From positions 81,568 to 145,567 of the forward strand of contig NZ_QUWK01000009.1 of NCBI RefSeq assembly GCF_003429665.1: a stretch of 64,000 bases of DNA, read 5' to 3'. Of this stretch, positions 44,094 to 52,452 are shown in pieces. This DNA is from Sphaerochaeta halotolerans. Its GTDB lineage: Bacteria > Spirochaetota > Spirochaetia > Sphaerochaetales > Sphaerochaetaceae. How positions within the stretch are numbered: the first letter of the stretch is position 1; each line of letters opens with the position of its first letter. Under the pieces are notes generated by a model that searched no databases, was not told the origin of the DNA, and saw only the letters and a program-made list of their open reading frames with translations. Made by a program: the position numbers and the translations under genes.

Positions 44094-44398
44094 ATCACTC
44101 CTTCTACTCCCAAGTGTATAACATAGTAGGGCGTATTCCAGAAGGCATGGTAGCATCCTATGGCCAGATTGCTTGCATGTTGGATAGTCCGCGTAATGCA
44201 AGAGTGGTAGGCTGGGCAATGCGACAATGTCCAGCTGATCTGCCTTGGCATCGGGTAGTCAGGTCAGATGGAAGTCTTGCAAGCAAAGATTTTTATGAGT
44301 TTCAGCGGGTTATGCTTGAATCAGAGGGAGTAGAGTTTCTCCCCGGTGGTACCATTAGGATGGAAACCTACCAGTGGATTCCAGATTTTCACGTTTAA
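44090..44398 (+). CDS. Alkyltransferase-like protein (ATL)
   Basis: A 102-residue homologue of O6-methylguanine methyltransferase in which the active-site Cys is replaced by Trp (PWHRV at 52-56), the mark of ATL proteins. These bind O6-alkylguanine without repairing it and recruit excision repair. RVVGWAMRQCP holds the DNA-flipping region. Begins at GTG 44090 overlapping the lipoprotein stop (GTGA). The C-terminus stops shortly after the fold, normal for ATL. Confidence 0.9.
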   Translation: MNHSFYSQVYNIVGRIPEGMVASYGQIACMLDSPRNARVVGWAMRQCPADLPWHRVVRSDGSLASKDFYEFQRVMLESEGVEFLPGGTIRMETYQWIPDFHV

Positions 44399-44683
44399 GA
44401 AAGCGGGAACCATTCCTTGGTACGGTTCGCTATTCCCTCCAAGGTCAACATAACGGGTACTCCCCCTCTGATTGCAAGCCAAAGACTGAAATGGCTACAG
44501 CTACTCCAACATCATATGGCAGTGTTTCCAAGCTTTTGCCCAAAGATAGGCTATGAAGGTTTTTTAACGTATTCGAGTCCATGGTTTTCAATACACGACT
44601 TGCCCAACCAGCTCTATCGGCTGCTCCTTCTTATTGGCAAGAAAACAATTCCGCTTAATCATCTATGGGGCTGCAACACATAA
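44399..44683 (+). other. Gene-free spacer
   Basis: 285 bases. An 88-codon plus frame at 44417-44683 lacks a ribosome site and shows no motif. Nothing else recognised. Confidence 0.4.
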
Positions 44684-44710
44684 AAGGGGGCACATACTAT
44701 ATGCCCCCTT
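44684..44710 (-). terminator. Terminator of the TRAP-glycerophosphodiesterase operon
   Basis: AAGGGGGCA (44684-44692) and TGCCCCCTT (44702-44710) form a perfect 9-bp stem with a 9-base loop. Read on the minus strand the stem is followed by TTTAT, giving a rho-independent terminator 20 bases after the GDPD stop. Confidence 0.85.
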
Positions 44711-44729
44711 ACCTATACATGTAGCGCAA

Positions 44730-45464
44730 TCAACTGTTTTTCTTTGCATCAACAAATGCCCTGCAGACATCTGGATAGTTGGTAAAAATCCCATCACATC
44801 CCCAGTTGAAACAATCAACAAGCTGATGCATGGTATTCACTGTCCAGACATTAACCTGTACCTGGTGGTCATGGCACTCCTGAACGGCTTCTTTGCTCAT
44901 TGCACAATACGGTGGATGAAAACACTCAAATCCAAACTTCTGTGCAGCATGGCCTGCATTGACCAGTCCAGTCTCTGGGACCAGAGCCCCACACAGAATG
45001 GAAGCGTCGATGGCTTTTACCGCACAAAGACTGAGATGGTTGAAAGAGGATATCAGGATTTTTTCTTCCAGCTGATAGCGCTTTACCATCTCCAAGGTTT
45101 TCTCTTCGATATCAGGATAGTAAATGACGCTGCTCTTGATCTCTATATTTGTCACGAGATTTGTGGTGGCTGCCCAAGCACAGTATTCCTCAAAAGTGGG
45201 AATCGTCATGAATGTGTTAGCATAAGAGCTTTTTGCAGCTGCATTACATGTTTTCAGTTCTTCCAGCGTATAGTCACATACGCGTCCTGTGTGGTCTGTG
45301 GTCCGATCGAGCGTTTCATCATGGATAACAACCAACTCACCGTCCTTGGTCAGCTGGACATCAAGCTCGATGCCATCGCTGCCCGCCTCCCAGGCTTTCT
45401 GGAACGCAAGCATGGTGTTCTCTGGGTAAAATCCGCTATACCCTCGGTGGGCATAAATCTTCAC
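44730..45464 (-). CDS. Glycerophosphodiester phosphodiesterase
   Basis: A ~244-residue TIM-barrel GDPD that splits glycerophosphodiesters into glycerol 3-phosphate and an alcohol. Catalytic text: YAHRGYSGFYPENT, GIELDVQLTKDGELVVIHD and the conserved second-half GFECFHP-like region. No signal peptide, so cytosolic. The GTG at 45464 has GGAGG 8 bases upstream; ATG at 45479 overlaps that site and is the alternative. It follows the TRAP large permease by a few bases and ends the operon, which suggests that the imported ligand is a glycerophosphodiester. Confidence 0.9.
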   Translation of the reverse strand: MKIYAHRGYSGFYPENTMLAFQKAWEAGSDGIELDVQLTKDGELVVIHDETLDRTTDHTGRVCDYTLEELKTCNAAAKSSYANTFMTIPTFEEYCAWAATTNLVTNIEIKSSVIYYPDIEEKTLEMVKRYQLEEKILISSFNHLSLCAVKAIDASILCGALVPETGLVNAGHAAQKFGFECFHPPYCAMSKEAVQECHDHQVQVNVWTVNTMHQLVDCFNWGCDGIFTNYPDVCRAFVDAKKNS

Positions 45465-45485
45465 AATAGGTACCTCCATTAGTAA

Positions 45486-46781
45486 TCAGGCAACCCCATA
45501 CAGCAAGTTAGGTACGATGAGGGTGATGATGGGAATATACGTGACAAGAATCAATGAAATCAGTAGGGCAACGATGAAAGGAATAACCTCCTTCACGAAA
45601 TCCTGCAAACTACACCTGGTGATGCTGCAGCAAGTAAACATCATCGATCCAAACGGAGGGGTGAGTCCTCCGATCATAATGTTCACGATGCAGATTAATC
45701 CAAAATGGATGACGTCCACACCAAGTTGGGTTACTACAGGCACAAGCAAGGGAGCCAGAATGATCATTGCAGCTCCTCCCTCGAGGAACATCCCCATTAC
45801 AAGGAAGAGTACATTGATGATCATCAGCATCAGGTACTTGTTCTGGGTGATGGTAAGCAGCCCACTGGCCATCGCCTGTGGAATTCGTTCCCAGTTCAGA
45901 TAGTATCCAAAAACGGAGGCAGAGACAATAATCAGAACAACACCACTGGTGCCAAAGATGGTTTCCCTAAGTACAGGGATAATGTGTTCCTTGCCAAGTT
46001 CCTTGTAAATGAACTTTCCTACGATGATGCAGTAAAGTACAGCTATGGCTCCGGCTTCAGAAGGAGTAAACATTCCGATCCGTAGTCCGGCGATGATACC
46101 AAAGGGGAAGAGCAGAGCCCATATGGATTCACGGAGCTGGTGGAATACTTCCTTGCCACCGGCTCTGGTCTCTCTCACTGGCTGATAGCCACGACGTTTC
46201 GAAATGATGGAGACAGTCACCATCAAGCTGATGGTCATGATCAGACCGGGAACATATCCTGCCGCAAACATCCGTCCTACTGATGCGTTTGCAATCAATG
46301 CGTAGATGATCAGGTTGATACCAGGAGGGATGACCGGGGTTACTGCAGAAGATGCGGCTGTAATTGCTGTAGAGAATGCCCGGTCATATCCTCGTTTCTC
46401 CATTTCAGGGACCAGCATCTTGCTCTGCATTGCTGCATCAGCATTGGCCGAACCGGAGACACCTCCCATGAGCAAACTCAACAGTACGTTGACCTGTGCC
46501 ATACCTCCTGCCATATGACCGGTAAGGACATCTGCAAACTGCATCAGTTTCTTGCTGATACCAGCATAATTCATGATTGAGCCTGCCATTACGAAGAACG
46601 GGATGGCAAGGAGCGGGAAGGATTGGGTACTGGTTACAAACTTCTGGAGGATCAAGTCTACCGGACTGCTGGTATCGATGACCGCGAAGTAGAAGAGTGA
46701 AGACCCAAACAGTGCATAGGCAATGGGAATACTTGAAAAATACAGGATGAATACCAGGATTATAGGAAGGTAAGCAATCAT
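45486..46781 (-). CDS. dctM: TRAP transporter large permease (DctM)
   Basis: A 431-residue membrane protein with about twelve helices. PLLAIPFFVMAGSIMNYAGI and SGSANADAAM near the start, and GLICIVNIMIGGLTPPFGS near the end, are family signatures of DctM. It carries substrate across the inner membrane using a sodium gradient. Overlaps dctQ by four bases (ATGA at 46778-46781). Confidence 0.95.
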   Translation of the reverse strand: MIAYLPIILVFILYFSSIPIAYALFGSSLFYFAVIDTSSPVDLILQKFVTSTQSFPLLAIPFFVMAGSIMNYAGISKKLMQFADVLTGHMAGGMAQVNVLLSLLMGGVSGSANADAAMQSKMLVPEMEKRGYDRAFSTAITAASSAVTPVIPPGINLIIYALIANASVGRMFAAGYVPGLIMTISLMVTVSIISKRRGYQPVRETRAGGKEVFHQLRESIWALLFPFGIIAGLRIGMFTPSEAGAIAVLYCIIVGKFIYKELGKEHIIPVLRETIFGTSGVVLIIVSASVFGYYLNWERIPQAMASGLLTITQNKYLMLMIINVLFLVMGMFLEGGAAMIILAPLLVPVVTQLGVDVIHFGLICIVNIMIGGLTPPFGSMMFTCCSITRCSLQDFVKEVIPFIVALLISLILVTYIPIITLIVPNLLYGVA

Positions 46782-47263
46782 GTAGTACCTCCTGTTGCAG
46801 GCTGTCTGATGTCCTTGATCAGGAAATAAACGGAATAGATAGTTGTCAAAGCAAAACTGACAAGAATCGATGAACTAATGTATGCAGTCGAAATTCCCAA
46901 GACCGGGGTGGGTTTCTTATAGGAAAGAGATATATAGATGACTGCAATATATGTAATATACCCGTTGATCAACAGTAGGACAAAATCAACGATGATAGTG
47001 ATTGCTTTTTTTGTTTTTGGTGGGCAGAGATTGCCCAGCATGTCGACTCCAACATGAGCGCGATGCTTGTACGCTGCGGCTGCGCCTATGAAGACCGACC
47101 AGACAAAACAGGCGGTGGCTACTTCCTCTGTCCAGTAAATGCCGGTTCTCAGGAAGTAGCGCGTGAATACGTTGAGCATGACCAAGGCAGTAGTGACAAT
47201 GATGGCAGCACTGGCAATGATAAGCTCAAAGTTGGATAGTACTTTCTTTACGGCTTGGTGCAT
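46778..47263 (-). CDS. dctQ: TRAP transporter small permease (DctQ)
   Basis: A 161-residue four-helix protein (helices at ~14-33, 48-66, 90-108, 128-148). RTGIYWTEEVATACFVWSVF matches the DctQ core; AHVGVDML follows. AAGGAG is about 10 bases upstream of the ATG. A hairpin separates it from dctP. Confidence 0.93.
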   Translation of the reverse strand: MHQAVKKVLSNFELIIASAAIIVTTALVMLNVFTRYFLRTGIYWTEEVATACFVWSVFIGAAAAYKHRAHVGVDMLGNLCPPKTKKAITIIVDFVLLLINGYITYIAVIYISLSYKKPTPVLGISTAYISSSILVSFALTTIYSVYFLIKDIRQPATGGTT

Positions 47264-47290
47264 TGACCATATTCTCCTTGAAAATAACGC

Positions 47291-47343
47291 ACAGGTCGAA
47301 GAAAATCAGTGTTTTTTTAGCACACCAACAATCCTCGACCTGT
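47291..47343 (-). promoter_or_regulatory. Intercistronic stem-loop after dctP
   Basis: ACAGGTCGA (47291-47299) and TCGACCTGT (47335-47343) form a perfect 9-bp stem closing a 35-base loop that contains a T7 run on the plus strand. Located between dctP and dctQ; probably modulates the binding-protein to permease ratio. Confidence 0.55.
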
Positions 47344-47358
47344 ATGGGACAGATACAC

Positions 47359-48372
47359 TTACTTGGGCATCTTGGCTAATTCGTCCTGCAGAGTCTGATA
47401 GATGCCAGGGGTGACACCTTTCATGTTCTCATAGACGCTGGTAACAGTTGCGGCAAATGCAGCAGAGTCAACTTCGTTGAACTTGTTGCCCTGTGCCTCG
47501 AGCCTGGCTTTTGTCGACTCATAGTTGTTGGAAATCTCTCGGATCATGTGCTTGGCACCAGCGGTGAACTCTTCCTGAATAATGGTCTGGTATTTTTCAG
47601 GAATTGCGTTGAAGACATCAGCATTGATGTATACACCACAGGTTCCCAAGAAGTGCTGGGTAAGAGCCATGTTCTTGGCTACTTCAGCACTACCGTTGGA
47701 TCCGTAAGCATCCATGGTACCTTCCAATCCGTCAACAACACCCTGCTGTACTGCACTGAGGGTTTCGCTAAAACCAAGTGGGGTTGCAGTTGCGCCCATT
47801 GCATTGATGGTATCGATGAACAGCTGACTTCCGGGAGTCCTGATCTTCATACCCTTTAGATCTGCAGGGGTGGTGATAACCTTGTTGGTCTTCATATTTC
47901 TGAAACCAAAAATGTAGTCCAGAGCCAAAACCTTGATTCTGTGTTTCTCTTCCAGTTCTTTGAGCATGCCTTTCACCAGGTCTGTCTGGATCATGTATTC
48001 ATACTCGTCGAAACTCTTGTAGAGCATCGGGCCAACCAAGGCGTTGAAATCGGGAACATAGTCACCGAGGTAGGATGGATCTTCAACACTGATGAAGTTT
48101 GCTCCACGGGCAACCTGCTCTACGCCGTCTTTGTAGACAGCCAACTGGCTCTGTGGGTAGTGCTGAATCTCAATTGCGCCATCAGTACGATCGCTGATAT
48201 TCTTGATGACTATATCCAGAGATTTTGTTAGTTGCTCATTGGGTGCGAATACGTGGCTCATTTTCAATACGAGCTTATAATCGTCCCCACTTGCTGCTTC
48301 CTTGCTTCCTTGGGCCATGACCGGCATTACTACCAGAGCCAGAACCAATAGGGTAAATAGAACTTTTTTCAT
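47359..48372 (-). CDS. dctP: TRAP transporter substrate-binding protein (DctP)
   Basis: A 337-residue periplasmic protein. Signal peptide MKKVLFTLLVLALVVMPVMA then QGSKEA. GADFISVEDPSYLGDYVPDF-like text and KIRTPGSQLFIDTINAMGATATPLGF carry the TRAP carboxylate-binding Arg. First gene of dctP-dctQ-dctM-GDPD. A very good promoter lies upstream. AGGAGG is the ribosome site. Confidence 0.95.
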   Translation of the reverse strand: MKKVLFTLLVLALVVMPVMAQGSKEAASGDDYKLVLKMSHVFAPNEQLTKSLDIVIKNISDRTDGAIEIQHYPQSQLAVYKDGVEQVARGANFISVEDPSYLGDYVPDFNALVGPMLYKSFDEYEYMIQTDLVKGMLKELEEKHRIKVLALDYIFGFRNMKTNKVITTPADLKGMKIRTPGSQLFIDTINAMGATATPLGFSETLSAVQQGVVDGLEGTMDAYGSNGSAEVAKNMALTQHFLGTCGVYINADVFNAIPEKYQTIIQEEFTAGAKHMIREISNNYESTKARLEAQGNKFNEVDSAAFAATVTSVYENMKGVTPGIYQTLQDELAKMPK

Positions 48373-48413
48373 TCTTTCCTCCTGAATGCATTTTGAGTTT
48401 AAAGATTAAGCAG

Positions 48414-48427
48414 AATTAAGCTTAATT
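48414..48427. promoter_or_regulatory. Perfect palindrome, probable operator of the TRAP operon
   Basis: AATTAAGCTTAATT is a perfect 14-bp palindrome, about 15-28 bases downstream of the predicted transcription start of dctP. No regulator gene is adjacent to the operon. Confidence 0.55.
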
Positions 48428-48447
48428 TCTACAACTCTTTTTTCTTT

Positions 48448-48476
48448 AGCATACGGGATGAATTTCCAAATGTCAA
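48448..48476 (-). promoter_or_regulatory. Promoter of dctP-dctQ-dctM-GDPD
   Basis: On the minus strand a perfect -35 TTGACA (48471-48476), exactly 17 bases, then TATGCT (48448-48453). Transcription should start near 48441. Confidence 0.8.
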
Positions 48477-48716
48477 AACAGTTTTTATGAAAAAAGTATG
48501 AATAGCGAATTAATGGTACTTTTGGATACAATTATTGGGCAAAATTTCAAAAATAATGTTTAATATTGCTGAATATATTACATATGTATATCTTTACAAG
48601 ATACATTTTTCTTGTATGAATCTGTACAATCTTGATGATTTGACCGTTCCTTCCTCTATCCTTCTCGTATGCCCTTTGATATTATTTTTGCCCAGCAGGT
48701 CTTGGAGGCCTGAATT

Positions 48717-49141
48717 ATGAAACTACTTCGGTTGCTTTTATTGCTTATACATGTGTTTGTTGGGTTAGGTGCACTTGCAGGTGGATATGCTTGCTTGGTT
48801 GACCCTGTAACTCCCCTTGGCGCTACAACCGATATGTTGCAGGGGTCTCCATTTTCTACCTTTCTGATTCCTGGAATTGTTCTATTGGACTGTTTGGAGT
48901 TGGTAATCTGGTCAGTATCATACTCTTGTCAAAGCAGAACAAGTATCTTGGGTATGTTGCTGGCCTGCTCGGAGGATCCATGATTGTGTGGATTGTGGTA
49001 CAGGTCCTAATCATTAAAACCGTGGTTTTCCTCCATGTACTTTTCTTCACAATCGGAGCAATCCAGGGCTTGATCAGCCTTTTTTTCCTCTATAAAGAGG
49101 GGCTATTCCCCTGGAACTTGATCAAAGGAAAGAAAGTATAA
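48717..49141 (+). pseudogene. Four-helix membrane protein gene with a single-base frameshift
   Basis: The first frame gives MKLLRLLLLLIHVFVGLGAL and continues to about 48886. The second frame takes over at about 48887 with GLFGVGNLVSIILLSKQNKY and runs to 49141. Joined, they form a ~141-residue protein with four membrane helices and no obvious family. One missing base around 48885-48887 explains the break. A good ribosome site GGAGG precedes the ATG. It may be a true pseudogene or an assembly error. Confidence 0.75.
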
Positions 49142-49296
49142 GGATGAAAAACCACTAGATTCTATAGCCATTTGTTATCGTAGAAGTAGATAAAGAGGGA
49201 ATAAGTAAATATTTTTCGCCCTCTTCAATATTTAGATTAGATAGCAAATACTTGGAATACAAAGAAAGTGGTGACTGTTTTCTCCTAATGGTCTTT

Positions 49297-50376
49297 TTAT
49301 GTGGAGCCGCCAAGTCTCAAAGAAAAGTTTGTAAGAACTTGGCTAACTGGTTTTTCAGGAAAACTCAGTCTGGCAAGCATTGTTTGAACAGCTAAAACTG
49401 CAATCTCATGGCACGGTTGTACAATTGTTGTGATAGAAGGATAGATTTCCTCCGCCAGTTTAGAGCCATCAAACCCTGCAATTCTAAAATCCTTTGGTAT
49501 CGAAAAAGATCTTCTTTGGAGTGCTCTAAGTACTTTTGCAGCGACATAATCATTCGAACATATAATATTCGAAGCTCCACTGTTCTTTAGCTTTACCCCA
49601 AGTTCTTCTTCCATTGTAAGGTTATGAAACCATGATTCTTGAGGCATGATTCCATGATCAACTAGTGCACTCTGAATCCCTTTCCATCGGAGTAAAACTG
49701 CTTGTCCAAAATGTGGAAGTGTACAAAAATCAATTCTATCAGAGCCATTTTTAAGCATGTACTCTGCGAGTGTATAACCAGCACGAAAATTATCAATAGA
49801 AATAATATCATTATTAAAACTCATTGGGAAACACTCTGTAGCACAGTCAATCACTACTACAGGAATACCAGCTGCTTCCAGCTTTTTAAGGATTAAGTCA
49901 TTTGTAGTTTTACTGTTACTGGCCAACTCAACTGGAGCAATGAATACGCCATCCACATTCTGTTCAATATAATAATCAGTCATATGTTCAAGGCTATATA
50001 AATCAATGGAACCTTGAGGAACTTGTCCTCCAAAAATTATATTGTAATTAAACCTCTTAGAATACTCAGCGATTGCCTTAGCTACATTCCCAAAAAAGCC
50101 TTCCATACGAAGAAGTGGGAAAATCAAACCAAACAAGGGAACAACTTCGTCTTGAACCGGTTTTTTTAATAAAAATGACCCAGAACCCACACGACTTTCT
50201 ATGACTCCTTCATTTTGTAGTTGTTTTAGCGCTTTATGCACCGTCGGTCTTGAAACAGAAAATTGTTCTGCCAATTTTGAAGCCGAAGGAATTTCATCGC
50301 CTACTTTATAGATAGGACTTTGCAACTGTTCAAGTAATTCGGAATATATTTCTGAATAAATATTATTTTTTCCCAT
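49297..50376 (-). CDS. GntR-family regulator with LacI-type sensor domain
   Basis: A 359-residue regulator with a GntR winged helix at the N-terminus (IPSASKLAEQFSVSRPTVHK, then ALKQLQNEGVIESR) and a periplasmic-binding-type effector domain (VGSGSFLL onward, with GTHLF-type sugar-sensor text). AraR-type regulators share this layout. It is divergent from the split-transketolase operon, 155 bases away, and the inverted repeat at 50450 is a likely binding site. AT-rich, like the genes it would control. Confidence 0.88.
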   Translation of the reverse strand: MGKNNIYSEIYSELLEQLQSPIYKVGDEIPSASKLAEQFSVSRPTVHKALKQLQNEGVIESRVGSGSFLLKKPVQDEVVPLFGLIFPLLRMEGFFGNVAKAIAEYSKRFNYNIIFGGQVPQGSIDLYSLEHMTDYYIEQNVDGVFIAPVELASNSKTTNDLILKKLEAAGIPVVVIDCATECFPMSFNNDIISIDNFRAGYTLAEYMLKNGSDRIDFCTLPHFGQAVLLRWKGIQSALVDHGIMPQESWFHNLTMEEELGVKLKNSGASNIICSNDYVAAKVLRALQRRSFSIPKDFRIAGFDGSKLAEEIYPSITTIVQPCHEIAVLAVQTMLARLSFPEKPVSQVLTNFSLRLGGST

Positions 50377-50449
50377 TAGGATACCTCAGCATAGAGAATA
50401 GTATATCTAATTTTTTTTATCAATAGTTGGAAAAAAATAATAAATTAAA

Positions 50450-50490
50450 TGTAAAATATAAATTGACATTATATTTACAACTAATATATA
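50450..50490 (+). promoter_or_regulatory. Promoter and inverted repeat of the transketolase operon
   Basis: TTGACA (50463-50468) and TATATA (50485-50490), 16 bases apart. The -35 is enclosed in an inverted repeat, TGTAAAATATAA (50450-50461) facing TTATATTTACA (50469-50479). A bound GntR regulator would block the promoter. Confidence 0.6.
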
Positions 50491-50531
50491 GTTTTTAATA
50501 TACGGTCGTAATATATCTTATGGAGATTACA

Positions 50532-51380
50532 ATGGATGGAAAACGCGTAAAGGAATTAAGGCTTATCGCACAAGACTTGAGAATTCGAGGTCTTGAAATG
50601 GTAAGAGAAGCAAAGTCAGGGCATATAGGAGGAGCTTTCTCTTTGTCTGAAATATTGACAGTTCTATATTTTGAAACTATGAGAATCGACCCTGAACGAC
50701 CAGATTGGGAAGATCGTGACAGGTTAGTGATGTCGAAAGGCCATGCAACTGTTGCTCTTTATCCGACTCTGGCAAAAAGAGGTTTTTTCGCAGATGAAAG
50801 ATTGAAATCATTTAGAAAAATTGAAGGTCATATGTCCGGACACGCAGAAATGAGTGTTCCAGGTGTAGATATGTCAACAGGCTCATTAGGACAGGGTTTC
50901 TCAGCTGCAGTTGGTATGGCTTTAGGCGCTAAGATTTCGGGTCGTTCCTTTTCTGTATATTCAATTCTTGGTGATGGAGAAATTCAAGAAGGGCAAATAT
51001 GGGAAGCCGCGATGTTCTCCGCCTCAATAGGGCTCGATAACTTAATAGCCATATTGGACTATAACAAGGTTCAATTGGATGGGACTATAACAGAGGTCCA
51101 AAATTCAGGTCCTCCAGATGCTAAATTCGAAGGATTTGGATTCAATGTTCTATCTATTGATGGACACTCAATTGAACAGATTATTAATGCCATAAATACG
51201 GCAAAAAGAGTTAAAGGAAAACCAACAATTATTATTGCAAATACTATCAAAGGGAAAGGAATTTCTTTTATGGAAGGAAAATCTGCTTGGCATGGCAAGG
51301 TTCCTAATGATGAGTTGTTTGAAAAGGCGTTTGATGAATTGAGATTAAAGAGAAATGAGTTGGAGGCTATAGATGACTGA
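50532..51380 (+). CDS. Transketolase, N-terminal (thiamine-binding) subunit
   Basis: A 282-residue half transketolase that binds the pyrophosphate of thiamine diphosphate. SGHIGGAFSLSEILTVLY and VMSKGHATVALYP open the domain; GSLGQGFSAAVGMALG and GDGEIQEGQIWEAAMFSA near residues 146-163 carry the metal-thiamine motif. The C-terminal IIANTIKGKGISFME is typical. Split two-gene transketolases are common in bacteria. ATG 50532 is preferred for the GGAG just upstream; ATG 50520 lacks a site. Overlaps its partner gene by 8 bases. Confidence 0.93.
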   Translation: MDGKRVKELRLIAQDLRIRGLEMVREAKSGHIGGAFSLSEILTVLYFETMRIDPERPDWEDRDRLVMSKGHATVALYPTLAKRGFFADERLKSFRKIEGHMSGHAEMSVPGVDMSTGSLGQGFSAAVGMALGAKISGRSFSVYSILGDGEIQEGQIWEAAMFSASIGLDNLIAILDYNKVQLDGTITEVQNSGPPDAKFEGFGFNVLSIDGHSIEQIINAINTAKRVKGKPTIIIANTIKGKGISFMEGKSAWHGKVPNDELFEKAFDELRLKRNELEAIDD

Positions 51381-52338
51381 AAAAATTGCAACACGACATG
51401 CTTATGGACAGGCCCTTGCTGAACTAGGGAAAAATGAAAATATTTTGGCTCTCGATGCCGATGTTTCAACGTGTACTATGTCCTGTGATTTTGGACGAGA
51501 ATATCCCCACCGGTTTATAAATGTAGGGATTGCGGAAGCAAACATGGTTGGAATTGCTGCAGGCCTGTCTACGTTGGGGTATATTCCTTTTGTGCATTCA
51601 TTCGCAATGTTTTCAGCTGGTAGATGTTTCGAGCAGATTCGAAATTCATTGGCATATCCAAAGTTGAATGTAAAGGTAGTTGGTACCCATGCTGGGCTAT
51701 CTGTAGGAGAAGATGGAGCTACTCATCAATGTCTTGAAGATATTGGAATCATGCGAACAATTCCTGGAATGATAGTTGTACACCCTTGTGATGGATATGA
51801 AACTAAGAAAGCTGTAGAGGCAATTGCTTTGCATAAAGGACCTTGCTATCTACGATTGGGACGTGCCGCCTTGGATATTGTCACAGGGAAAGATGACTAC
51901 TCCTTTGAACTTGGGAAGGCAGTAACGATGAAGGATGGTAGTGATGCTACAATCATTGCGGTTGGTATGATGGTTCAAGCTGCTTTAAAAGCTGCAGAAA
52001 CTCTTGAAGAGGACGGGATTTCTGTTCGTGTACTAAATATGCATACAATCAAGCCGATTGACACTGAGGCAATAATCAAAGCAGCGAAGGAGACAGGTGT
52101 CATTATTACAGCTGAGGAGCATAATATTATTGGTGGGTTGGGAAGTGCTGTAACAGAGACAGTCACAGAATTTTTTCCTGTACCTGTATTCCGCTTAGGA
52201 AGTAATGATACGTTCGGACAGTCTGGTAATGCAGAACAGCTTATGGACTTCTATGGGTTGACAGATTTGGGTGTCATAGAGATGGTAAAAAAGGGATTGC
52301 GTTCAAAAAACTATCTAAAAGATGTAAATAATAAGTAA
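51373..52338 (+). CDS. Transketolase, C-terminal subunit
   Basis: A 321-residue partner with the pyrimidine-binding domain. ATRHAYGQALAELGKNENIL begins it; NVGIAEANMVGIAAGLSTLG contains the catalytic Glu that activates thiamine. The last third is the transketolase C domain (AEEHNIIGGLGSAVTETV). Together the two subunits move two-carbon ketol units between a ketose phosphate and an aldose phosphate. Overlap with the N subunit indicates coupled synthesis. Confidence 0.93.
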   Translation: MTEKIATRHAYGQALAELGKNENILALDADVSTCTMSCDFGREYPHRFINVGIAEANMVGIAAGLSTLGYIPFVHSFAMFSAGRCFEQIRNSLAYPKLNVKVVGTHAGLSVGEDGATHQCLEDIGIMRTIPGMIVVHPCDGYETKKAVEAIALHKGPCYLRLGRAALDIVTGKDDYSFELGKAVTMKDGSDATIIAVGMMVQAALKAAETLEEDGISVRVLNMHTIKPIDTEAIIKAAKETGVIITAEEHNIIGGLGSAVTETVTEFFPVPVFRLGSNDTFGQSGNAEQLMDFYGLTDLGVIEMVKKGLRSKNYLKDVNNK

Positions 52339-52354
52339 ACATAAAAAAATAAAA

Positions 52355-52394
52355 TGTAAAAAAAATTGACAAAACCTATAAACAATGTTTACAT
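52355..52394 (+). promoter_or_regulatory. Second promoter and TGTAAA/TTTACA site before the binding-protein gene
   Basis: TTGACA (52366-52371), 17 bases, TTACAT (52389-52394). TGTAAA at 52355-52360 and TTTACA at 52388-52393 flank it as an inverted pair like the one at 50450. This suggests that the binding-protein gene is also under the GntR regulator. Confidence 0.5.
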
Positions 52395-52452
52395 AAAGTA
52401 GTACTAGTTAATATGAACCTTAGGTTCATAACATACAAATGGAGGAAGTATT

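Noticed and set aside
44634..45482. 282-codon plus frame opposite the glycerophosphodiesterase
   Set aside because: It is the antisense of a clear GDPD gene and has no ribosome site.
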